Assembly (NCBI GenBank): GCA_910578805.1
Contig: CAJTRS010000021.1
Span: 1-37,026 of the forward strand
Source: an uncultured Muribaculaceae bacterium
GTDB taxonomy: Bacteria; Bacteroidota; Bacteroidia; Bacteroidales; Muribaculaceae
Length of the DNA stretch: 37,026 bases
Direction: 5' to 3'
In this document: piece after piece, positions 1 to 7,047 of the stretch
Position numbering within the stretch: position 1 is the stretch's first letter
Layout: each line of letters opens with the position of its first letter
Position numbers and translations under genes: made by a program
The notes under the pieces: model-generated
What the model was told of the DNA's origin: nothing
What the model saw: only the letters and a program-made list of their open reading frames with translations
Databases searched by the model: none

Positions 1-621
1 GAACGTCTCCAGCCACAGACAGTGCCTATGACTCATTGGAGTGCGCTTGGCTCCGTGAAAAAGGTTCTTGAGGCCAATCCTGATGTAATCCTTGTCAACG
101 AAGGTGCCAACACTCTTGATGACACACGTGACGCCGTGGATATGTTCCTGCCGCGTCATCGTATAGACTGTGCCACATGGGCCATAATGGGCATGGGCAT
201 GGGCTCGGCCGTGGGAGCCGCCGTGGCCACCGGAAAAAGTGTGGTGGCGGTGGAAGGCGACAGTGCGTTCGGCTTCTCAGGCATGGATTTCAGCACAATA
301 TGCCGGTTTAATCTTCCGGTAACTGTAGTCATATTCAATAACGGCGGTATCTACAACGGTATCGGTGTAAACCCGAGCGGAAACGGCGACCCTGCCCCGA
401 CTACCCTCGATGTGAAGGCTCGTTACGATAAACTCGGTGACGCGTTCGGTGCCACAACATATTATGTGACCACTCCGGCTGAACTGTTCACAGCACTTAC
501 CGAAGCCGTGGCTTCGAAGAAACCCTGTCTGATCGATGTTCAGCTTGCAGCCGATTCAGGTAAGGAGAGCGGTCATATCGGATATCTCAATCCTGCTACT
601 CTGATTCAGTTTACTGTGTAA
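1..621 (+). CDS. oxc: Oxalyl-CoA decarboxylase, C-terminal part (5' end outside window)
   Basis: This is the C-terminal ~206 residues of a thiamine-diphosphate enzyme; the frame is open from base 1, so the start lies upstream. The sequence shows the TPP-binding block (EGDSAFGFSGMD, then ICRFNLPVTVVIFNNGGIY) and the tail ESGHIGYLNP, which I associate with oxalyl-CoA decarboxylase rather than acetolactate synthase. The enzyme converts oxalyl-CoA to formyl-CoA and CO2 in the cytoplasm. It normally works with formyl-CoA transferase (Frc), which would have to lie upstream, outside the window. The next gene, 62 bases downstream on the same strand, is an AEC transporter, as in the E. coli yfdW-yfdU-yfdV cluster, which supports the assignment. 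Another TPP decarboxylase of the family is possible but less likely. Confidence 0.88.
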   Translation, partial: ERLQPQTVPMTHWSALGSVKKVLEANPDVILVNEGANTLDDTRDAVDMFLPRHRIDCATWAIMGMGMGSAVGAAVATGKSVVAVEGDSAFGFSGMDFSTICRFNLPVTVVIFNNGGIYNGIGVNPSGNGDPAPTTLDVKARYDKLGDAFGATTYYVTTPAELFTALTEAVASKKPCLIDVQLAADSGKESGHIGYLNPATLIQFTV

Positions 622-670
622 CGGCAGTAATTACCATATATTAATATACCCGAAATTCAAGTTTTATAAT

Positions 671-678
671 TATATTTG
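671..678 (+). promoter_or_regulatory. Possible -7 promoter element (TATATTTG)
   Basis: TATATTTG matches the Bacteroidetes -7 consensus TAnnTTTG and ends 5 bases before the ATG of the AEC transporter. I see no TTG about 20 bases upstream, and the region is AT-rich, so a chance match is possible. If real, it would give an almost leaderless transcript for the transporter. Confidence 0.3.
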
Positions 679-683
679 CTGTT

Positions 684-1655
684 ATGTTACACATTATATT
701 ATATGCAATAGTCCCGATAGTGGTGATTATGCTGGCCGGTTTTATTTCCGGTAAAAAGGGGGTATTCAGCGGCGAAGATGCCAAGAAGTTCAATAAAGTA
801 GTGCTTAATTATGCTTTGCCGGCAGCATTGTTCGTGTCAATAGTGCAGTCGAGCCGCGAGATGCTTTATGCCGATCTCAAACTCTCGATCATATCCCTTG
901 TGGTCATTATGGCCTGTTTCATGTTGGTTTACTTCGTGTTTGCCAAGTGTTTCAAGGGTAACACAGGTGCCGATGGCGCTGTAGCCGCCCTTATCAACGG
1001 TTCGCCAACCATCGGGTTCCTCGGGTTTGCAGTGCTCGAGCCTATATTCGGCACCACACCGGCTGTGGCTTTGGTGGTGGCTATCGTGGGCATCGTGGTC
1101 AATGCTGTAGGTATTCCTGTGGGATTATCGCTGCTCAATGCATCGCTTGACAAGCAGGGTACTGCAAAGACAGCGAAAAAACAGAGTGCCTGGGCGCCTG
1201 TGATCCATGCCCTCGAACAGCCTGTGGCCTGGGCTCCTATTCTGGCGGTGGTGTGGGTGCTTTGCGGCATTCCATGGCCAAAGGAGCTGAGTCCTTCATT
1301 TGACCTCATGGCCAAGGCCAATGCTTCCATGGCCGTGTTCTCGGCCGGTATCACTCTGTCGGCCGTTAAGTTCAACATCAACTGGCAGGGCATACTCGGC
1401 AGTATTCTCAAACTCATACTTATGCCGGCTGCAGCTCTGATTATCGGTATGTTGTTCCACATGGACCCCCTCAATCTTAAGATGCTCGTTGTGGCATGTG
1501 CCCTTCCTCCGGCATTCTCCGGCATTATCATTGCCGATGAATACGATACTTATGTGGCCACAGGCACATCGTCGCTCACACTGAGTGTGATACTGTTTAT
1601 CGGGTTCTGTCCGCTCTGGATATGGATTACGGATATGGCTCTGAAGGCATTCTGA
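684..1655 (+). CDS. AEC family transporter, YfdV-like (probable oxalate/organic acid carrier)
   Basis: This 323-residue inner-membrane protein has about ten hydrophobic segments spread over its length and a hydrophilic middle stretch around residues 155-170. That matches the auxin-efflux-carrier (AEC) family in length and layout. Conserved-looking features include the N-terminal LAGFISGKKGVF and the segment NGSPTIGFLGFAVLEPIFG in the first half. It lies 62 bases downstream of oxc. In E. coli the AEC gene yfdV sits in the oxalate operon beside the oxc homologue yfdU, so uptake of oxalate or export of formate is a reasonable inference; the substrate cannot be read from sequence. ATG 684 is used because the hydrophobic N-terminus begins directly there. 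Family assignment is firm; substrate is not. Confidence 0.85.
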   Translation: MLHIILYAIVPIVVIMLAGFISGKKGVFSGEDAKKFNKVVLNYALPAALFVSIVQSSREMLYADLKLSIISLVVIMACFMLVYFVFAKCFKGNTGADGAVAALINGSPTIGFLGFAVLEPIFGTTPAVALVVAIVGIVVNAVGIPVGLSLLNASLDKQGTAKTAKKQSAWAPVIHALEQPVAWAPILAVVWVLCGIPWPKELSPSFDLMAKANASMAVFSAGITLSAVKFNINWQGILGSILKLILMPAAALIIGMLFHMDPLNLKMLVVACALPPAFSGIIIADEYDTYVATGTSSLTLSVILFIGFCPLWIWITDMALKAF

Positions 1656-1710
1656 CAATGACGTTGTAAAAACAACAGTTCATAACATATAGATTTTATA
1701 TATATAACCG

Positions 1711-1757
1711 TTCCCGCCGGGCTGAAGGTCGCCGCACCAACGCCGGCGGGAATTTTT
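1711..1757 (+). terminator. GC-rich hairpin plus T-run upstream of nifJ (terminator or attenuator)
   Basis: TTCCCGCCGG (1711-1720) pairs perfectly with CCGGCGGGAA (1743-1752) around a 22-base loop, and TTTTT follows at 1753-1757. This is the form of an intrinsic terminator on the + strand. It could end the oxc-AEC transcript, but it lies only 27 bases before the nifJ start codon and leaves little room for a separate nifJ promoter. An attenuator in the nifJ leader is therefore an alternative. Confidence 0.7.
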
Positions 1758-1784
1758 ACGAATTAAACATCTTGATTACAATCT

Positions 1785-4700
1785 ATGAATACTACGACTG
1801 ACACACGGCAGATCATGGACGGCTGTACGGCAGCCGCGCATGTGGCCTATGCTTTCAGCGAGGTCGCCACCATATATCCCATCACTCCTATAGCCTCTAT
1901 GGGCGAAGTGGCCGACAAATGGGCCATAAGCGGACGTAAGAATCTGTTTGGAGGCGTCATGGAGATTAAGGAGATGGAGAGTGAGCTCGGGGCCGCCGGA
2001 GCCACGCACGGAGCGCTTGTGGCGGGTGCTTTCGCCACCACCTTTACGGCTTCGCAGGGATTGATGCTGATGATCCCCAATATGTATAAGATTGCAGGCG
2101 AACTGCTTCCGGCCGTGTTCCATGTGGGCACACGTTCGCTCGCCACGCATGCTCTGTCCATATTCGGCGACCATCAGGACGTGATGGCCTGCCGTGCCAC
2201 CGGTTTCACATTCATAGCCTCTGCCTCCGTACAGGAAACCATGGACCTCGCTTTGGTGGCACATGTGGCGGCTGTGAACGGGTCGCTCCCCGTGCTGCAC
2301 TTTTTTGACGGCTGGCGCACTTCCAACGAAATTGCTGCCATTGATGTGATACCCTACGAATCCATGCGCCCATTGCTTGATATGGACAAGGTGAGGGATT
2401 TCAGAGCCCGTGCTCTCAATCCGCTGCACCCTTCGCTGAGAGGTTCGGCGCAGAATCCCGATGTGTATTTCCAGAACCGTGAGGCCGCCAACAGGTATTA
2501 CCGCGATTTCCCGGCCATAGTCCAGGCCGCAATGGACAAGGTGGCGTCTATTACCGGCCGCAGTTACCATCTGGTGGACTATGTGGGAGCCGATGATGCC
2601 GAATATGTGATTGTATCCATGGGGTCTTCATGTGAAGTGGTGGAAGAGACTATAGATTATCTTAATGCGCATGGCTATAAGGCGGGTGCTGTGAAGATAC
2701 GGCTTTACAGGCCGTTTCCGGCGCGGGAACTGATGGAGGCGTTGCCTCAAACGGTCAGGGGCATTGCCGTGCTTGACCGCACAAAGGAGCCCGGTGCCAA
2801 CGGTGAGCCACTTTATCATGATGTGGCCACGGCAGTGCAGTCTTCCGGCCGCGGTATCATGGTGACGGGTGGCCGTTACGGACTGTCGAGTAAGGAATTC
2901 AATCCGGTTATGGTAAAAGCTGTGTATGATGAACTGGCCTCGGAATCTCCGCGCAGGGAGTTTACCGTAGGCATTGATGATGATGTGACAGGCCTGTCGC
3001 TCGACATTTCCGGCCGGCATTTTATCGATACCGCTCCCGGTGTTCACCAGTGTGTGTTCTACGGCATGGGGTCCGACGGCACTGTCGGAGCCACCAGGCA
3101 GATAGCCCGTATCATATCGGAGGTCACACCTCAGTATTCCCAGGCGTTTTTCAACTATTCGGCAAAAAAATCGGGGGGATACACCGTGTCGCAACTGCGT
3201 TACGGTAAGGAGCCTGTCCGCTCGGCCTATTCTATAATCGATGCCGATTATGTGGGCTGTAACAAAGATGTGTATGTCGATAGGTTTGATCTTATTGACA
3301 ATCTTAAGGACGGCGGAATCTTTGTTCTCAATTCAGCGTGGACAGCAGATCAGATGGAGTCGCGGCTGCCGGCTTCTCTGCGCAGGAAAATCGCGTCGAA
3401 GAAATTGAGGTTCTACAATGTCGATGCAATGGCCATAGCCGAAAAGTGCGGTCTCGGAGTCAGGATAAATACGATTATGGCTACGGTGATGTTGTGTCTG
3501 ATGAGGGACACTGTGCCTTTTGATGCGGCAGTGGCCCGTCTGAAGCAGACGGTTACCGAGGCTTACACCCATGAGGGCGGAGAAGTGGTGCAATGCAATA
3601 TCGCGGCTATCGACGCCGCTGTCCCGGCAATAGTGGCGGTTGATTATCCCGATTCATGGGCTACGGCTACCTGTGATGCTCCGGTTACCGATCAGTCGGT
3701 CCCCGAGTTCGTAAGCCGGGTGGCCAAACCGTGTCTGAGGTTGGAGGGCGATTCGCTGCCTGTATCGGCGCTTGTGCCCGACGGTGTCATGCCCATGGGG
3801 ACCACCGCCTACGAGAAGCGTCGCATAGCTGTCAGCATTCCTGCGTGGAAGCCTGAAAAATGCGTGCAGTGCACCGAATGCTCGTTGGTGTGTCCGCATG
3901 CCGCCATACGTCCCGTGTTGTTGTCGGCTGAGGAGGCGGCCGCGGCGCCGGCCGGATTGGTGTCGGTAGCGGCGCACGGTCAGGCTCTCAAAGGACTCTA
4001 TTATCGCATACAGGTATATCCGGAGGATTGTGTCGGGTGCGGTTCATGTGCCGTGATATGCCCCGGGCATGCTCTTGACATGACACCGATCGGTGACATT
4101 TTGGAGTCGCAGAAAAATATGCTGGAATATGTGCGGAAGAACATTTCGGAGAAGGAGGTGGCTGTGCCGCGTGCCTCTGTGCAGGGATCGCAGTTCCACA
4201 CACCCATGCTGGAATTTTCCGGAGCCTGTGCCGGCTGTGGCGAGACTCCTTATGTGAAGCTGCTCACACAGCTCTTCGGAGAGAGAATGCTGATAGCCAA
4301 TGCCACAGGGTGCAGCTCTATATGGGGAGCCAATTTTCCGAGCAACGCTTACTGCACCGATTCACACGGTCATGGTCCGGCATGGGGGAACTCGCTGTTT
4401 GAGGACAATGCCGAATATGGATTCGGTATGGCATGTGCCATAGATGCACGTCGCAAACGGCTGTTGGCCGAGGCTCGTACAATGTTGACCGGCACCGGTG
4501 TTCCCGATGAGGTGAAATCCGCTTTACAGAAATGGATCGCAACTTTTGACATTGCCGGTGACTCTGAATCGGCCGGAAGGGAACTCCTCGACGTAATATC
4601 TTCGCAGCCCGATGTCGCCCGTTACGGCAGTATCACCGATGCCGCCGACATGCTCGGCAAGAAATCCGTATGGGCCATCGGCGGTGACGGCTGGGCCTAT

Positions 4701-5318
4701 GACATAGGGTTCGGAGGCCTTGACCATGTATTGGCGCAGAACATTGACATAAACGTGCTGGTGATGGATACCGAATGCTATTCCAATACCGGAGGACAGA
4801 CCTCCAAGGCCACTCCGCTCGGAGCAGTGATGAAGTATGCCGCCGATGGCAAGCGTACATATAAAAAAGACCTCGGACGCATGATGATGACCTATGGCAA
4901 TGTGTATGTGGCCTCCATTGCTTTAGGTGCCGATTACGGGCAGGCTATAAAAGCGCTTTCCGAGGCCGAGGCCTATCCCGGGCCATCGATAGTCATAGCC
5001 TATTGCCCGTGTATAAACCATGGCATTCGTTCAGGTATGAGTCATTCGATAGTGGAGGAGCAGCTTGCCGTCAAAGCCGGCTACTGGCCTCTGTACAGAT
5101 TCAATCCGTCACTGGCGGCCGACGGAGGACAACCCCTTGTCATGGACGCGCCTTCGCCCGACGGATCTCTCGTTGCGTTTATAAATGGAGAGGACCGTTA
5201 TGCCGATCTCCGAATGGTCGATCCGCGTGAGGCTGCCGTGCTCCAGCCCGAACTTCAGAAACGCACCGCGCAGATATATTCGGTCATAGCCAATCACAAC
5301 AAACTCGGACCCTATTGA
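1785..5318 (+). CDS. nifJ: Pyruvate:ferredoxin (flavodoxin) oxidoreductase
   Basis: This enzyme converts pyruvate and CoA to acetyl-CoA and CO2, passing electrons to ferredoxin or flavodoxin; it is the central pyruvate-oxidising enzyme of anaerobes. At 1177 residues it has the usual length of the single-chain form. The N-terminal pyruvate-binding domain carries IYPITPIASMGE near residue 30. Two ferredoxin-type 4Fe-4S motifs follow near residue 692 (CVQCTECSLVCP) and near 747 (CVGCGSCAVICP). The third-cluster and TPP domain begins with CAGCGETPYVKL near 814 and carries GDGWAYDIG near 967 and the NTGGQTSKATPLG loop. The usual DGNTAAAHVAYAF reads DGCTAAAHVAYAF here, a small variation. The gene lies between a hairpin at 1711-1757 and a strong terminator at 5333-5373, so it is probably transcribed alone. 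Rubrerythrin is its convergent neighbour. Confidence 0.97.
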   Translation: MNTTTDTRQIMDGCTAAAHVAYAFSEVATIYPITPIASMGEVADKWAISGRKNLFGGVMEIKEMESELGAAGATHGALVAGAFATTFTASQGLMLMIPNMYKIAGELLPAVFHVGTRSLATHALSIFGDHQDVMACRATGFTFIASASVQETMDLALVAHVAAVNGSLPVLHFFDGWRTSNEIAAIDVIPYESMRPLLDMDKVRDFRARALNPLHPSLRGSAQNPDVYFQNREAANRYYRDFPAIVQAAMDKVASITGRSYHLVDYVGADDAEYVIVSMGSSCEVVEETIDYLNAHGYKAGAVKIRLYRPFPARELMEALPQTVRGIAVLDRTKEPGANGEPLYHDVATAVQSSGRGIMVTGGRYGLSSKEFNPVMVKAVYDELASESPRREFTVGIDDDVTGLSLDISGRHFIDTAPGVHQCVFYGMGSDGTVGATRQIARIISEVTPQYSQAFFNYSAKKSGGYTVSQLRYGKEPVRSAYSIIDADYVGCNKDVYVDRFDLIDNLKDGGIFVLNSAWTADQMESRLPASLRRKIASKKLRFYNVDAMAIAEKCGLGVRINTIMATVMLCLMRDTVPFDAAVARLKQTVTEAYTHEGGEVVQCNIAAIDAAVPAIVAVDYPDSWATATCDAPVTDQSVPEFVSRVAKPCLRLEGDSLPVSALVPDGVMPMGTTAYEKRRIAVSIPAWKPEKCVQCTECSLVCPHAAIRPVLLSAEEAAAAPAGLVSVAAHGQALKGLYYRIQVYPEDCVGCGSCAVICPGHALDMTPIGDILESQKNMLEYVRKNISEKEVAVPRASVQGSQFHTPMLEFSGACAGCGETPYVKLLTQLFGERMLIANATGCSSIWGANFPSNAYCTDSHGHGPAWGNSLFEDNAEYGFGMACAIDARRKRLLAEARTMLTGTGVPDEVKSALQKWIATFDIAGDSESAGRELLDVISSQPDVARYGSITDAADMLGKKSVWAIGGDGWAYDIGFGGLDHVLAQNIDINVLVMDTECYSNTGGQTSKATPLGAVMKYAADGKRTYKKDLGRMMMTYGNVYVASIALGADYGQAIKALSEAEAYPGPSIVIAYCPCINHGIRSGMSHSIVEEQLAVKAGYWPLYRFNPSLAADGGQPLVMDAPSPDGSLVAFINGEDRYADLRMVDPREAAVLQPELQKRTAQIYSVIANHNKLGPY

Positions 5319-5332
5319 TGCAGGGCACAATG

Positions 5333-5373
5333 AAACAGACAGAGGGCCGCCACCGGCGGCCCTCTGTCTGTTT
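5333..5373. terminator. 19-bp perfect bidirectional terminator between nifJ and rubrerythrin
   Basis: The left arm (5333-5351) begins AAACAGACAGAGG and pairs without mismatch over 19 bp with the right arm (5355-5373), leaving a 3-base loop. The outer A/T ends supply a short T tract in each direction. It sits 15 bases after the nifJ stop and 27 bases after the rubrerythrin stop, so one element can terminate both convergent transcripts. Confidence 0.9.
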
Positions 5374-5399
5374 GGATAAATAAGTATAATAGAATAGGA

Positions 5400-5981
5400 T
5401 CAGTAGTTGTCTTTCTTGCGTTCGAAGTAAGCCTGCTCTTTGCCGCACACCGGACATTTGCCCGGAGCCGACTTGCCGGTGTGGATATATCCGCAATAGC
5501 GGCACTGCCATTGTTCGTCCTCCTCGCTGCGGAACACGGTGCCGCTCTCCACGCGTTCGAGCAGCTTGAGATAACGTGCTTCATGACCTTGTTCTACCGA
5601 AGCTACCAGCTTGAACTGTGCGGCTATGCGGGGGAATCCCTCTTCCTGAGCCACGCGGGCAAATTCAAGATACATGTCGGCCCACTCTTCATGTTCGCCG
5701 GCAGCGGCTTCGCGGAGGTTGCGTGCCGTGTCGCCAACGGGACCTGCCGGATATGAAGCTGTGATCTCCAGCATGCCTTCATCGAGGAAACTGAAAAAAC
5801 CTTTGGCATGTGAGTATTCCTGTTCGGCTGTTTCAAGGAATATGGCGGCAATCTGTTCGTAACCCTCCTTCTTTGCCACTTCGGCAAATATGGTGTAACG
5901 CCCTCTGGCCTGTGATTCGCCGGCAAATGATTTCAGCAGATTTTTTTCGGTTTCTGTACCCTTGATGCTTTTTTGTTCCAT
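5400..5981 (-). CDS. rbr: Rubrerythrin
   Basis: Rubrerythrins are cytoplasmic diiron proteins that reduce hydrogen peroxide in anaerobes. This one is 193 residues, the standard size. The four-helix domain carries paired metal-binding motifs: E22 in AGESQARGRY, E55-x-x-H58 in EQEYSHAK, E96 and E99 in GEHEEW, and E130-x-x-H133 in VEQGHEARY. The C-terminal rubredoxin-like domain has C160-x-x-C163 and C176-x-x-C179. ATG 5981 (MEQKSIKG) is chosen because family homology begins there; the upstream in-frame extension has no rubrerythrin character. It converges on nifJ and is divergent from the CDF exporter. I could not identify a convincing promoter in the 110-base divergent gap. A role in protecting oxygen-labile enzymes such as the neighbouring PFOR is inference. 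Confidence 0.96.
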   Translation of the reverse strand: MEQKSIKGTETEKNLLKSFAGESQARGRYTIFAEVAKKEGYEQIAAIFLETAEQEYSHAKGFFSFLDEGMLEITASYPAGPVGDTARNLREAAAGEHEEWADMYLEFARVAQEEGFPRIAAQFKLVASVEQGHEARYLKLLERVESGTVFRSEEDEQWQCRYCGYIHTGKSAPGKCPVCGKEQAYFERKKDNY

Positions 5982-6091
5982 AATAGTAGTCGTGTTTAAA
6001 AAGTTTTTATAAACCAAACGCAGGTCCGGGCATAAAAGTTCTGATACAGGATACACAACATTATGTGTTAATAAACGTTGTTATTTGTAAT

Positions 6092-6991
6092 ATGGCACAT
6101 CATAATCACTATCGGTCACCGGCGCAGAGCGGCAGGCGCAATAGCCTTACACGGGCTTTCGTGTGGGGTATTGTGCTCAATATGGTTTATGTCGTGGTCG
6201 AGGCGGTGTTCGGCATCGCCACCGGCTCAATGGGGCTTATTTCCGATGCCGGACACAATCTGAGCGATGTGGCTTCGTTGGTCATTGCTTTGGTGGCATA
6301 TAAGGTGGCATCGAAGAAGCCTACCGACAGGTTCACGTTCGGTTACAGCCGTGCCACCGTGGAGGCTTCGGTGATCAACGCATTGATTCTTTACATGGCC
6401 GTGGCCCTGATATTGGTTGAGAGTCTGCGGAAGCTTATGAATCCCGCAGAGGTTGACGGCGATGTGATAGCCTGGGTGGCCGGAATAGGGGTGGTGATCA
6501 ATGGCTTGACGGCATGGTTTCTGATGAGGGACAGTCGCAACGACCTCAATGTCAGGGGGGCTTTCCTGCACATGATTGCCGACACGTTGGTGTCGGTGGG
6601 TGTGGTTATATCGGGTATTGTAATCCATTTTACAGGCTGGAGCCTCATAGACCCTATAGTGGGTATTGTAATTGCCGCGGTGATAGCCGTATCCTCCTAC
6701 GGGTTGCTTCGCGGCAGTCTGCGAATGTCGCTTGACGGAGTGCCTGACAACATAGATATCAATGCCATACGTCAGTCCATAATAGCCACCGAGGGGGTTA
6801 ACAGTCTCCATCACCTTCATATATGGCCGCTTTCCACCACCGAGACGGCCATGACCGTGCATGTGATAGTAAGAGACCCGGTCGATATAGATGCCACCAT
6901 AGTCCGCGTGCGCGAATGTGTGCGCAGGCTCGGCATATCCCACTCCACCATTGAAGCCGAGACGGCTCCCTGTTCGGAATGTACCGACTGA
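6092..6991 (+). CDS. CDF family divalent metal cation exporter (CzcD/ZitB type)
   Basis: Cation diffusion facilitators export Zn2+ and related ions from the cytoplasm in exchange for protons. The protein is 299 residues with six hydrophobic segments between about residues 20 and 205, then a cytoplasmic C-terminal domain. The metal site is visible: D and H in SDAGHNLSD (second membrane segment) and H-x-x-x-D in HMIAD (fifth). The C-terminal domain contains LHHLHIWPLS, typical of the ZitB/CzcD branch. A histidine-containing N-terminus (MAHHNHYR) precedes the first segment. I chose ATG 6092; an in-frame GTG at 6065 would add nine residues with no family likeness. It is divergent from rubrerythrin, so a shared metal or oxidative stress response is possible but unproven. 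Confidence 0.93.
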   Translation: MAHHNHYRSPAQSGRRNSLTRAFVWGIVLNMVYVVVEAVFGIATGSMGLISDAGHNLSDVASLVIALVAYKVASKKPTDRFTFGYSRATVEASVINALILYMAVALILVESLRKLMNPAEVDGDVIAWVAGIGVVINGLTAWFLMRDSRNDLNVRGAFLHMIADTLVSVGVVISGIVIHFTGWSLIDPIVGIVIAAVIAVSSYGLLRGSLRMSLDGVPDNIDINAIRQSIIATEGVNSLHHLHIWPLSTTETAMTVHVIVRDPVDIDATIVRVRECVRRLGISHSTIEAETAPCSECTD

Positions 6992-6997
6992 TTTCTC

Positions 6998-7028
6998 TGG
7001 CATATTCCCGCCGATTTGTATATCTTTG
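6998..7028 (+). promoter_or_regulatory. Probable promoter of the U32 gene
   Basis: TATCTTTG at 7021-7028 fits the Bacteroidetes -7 consensus TAnnTTTG exactly. Twenty bases upstream is TGG (6998-7000), one base off the TTG expected at -33. The start codon follows 20 bases after the -7 box. This separates the U32 gene from the CDF gene upstream. Confidence 0.65.
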
Positions 7029-7047
7029 CATGTAAAATATAGGGAAC

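Noticed and set aside
929..1531. A 200-codon frame opposite the AEC transporter, and similar long frames opposite nifJ, secA, dnaK and mmdA
   Set aside because: These are antisense shadows of well-supported genes, with Cys/His/Arg-rich translations that lack any domain.
1785..5318. 2-oxoacid oxidoreductase specific for 2-oxoglutarate or branched acids instead of pyruvate
   Set aside because: The single-chain 1177-residue architecture with two built-in 4Fe-4S motifs and the YPITP N-terminus is that of pyruvate:ferredoxin oxidoreductase.
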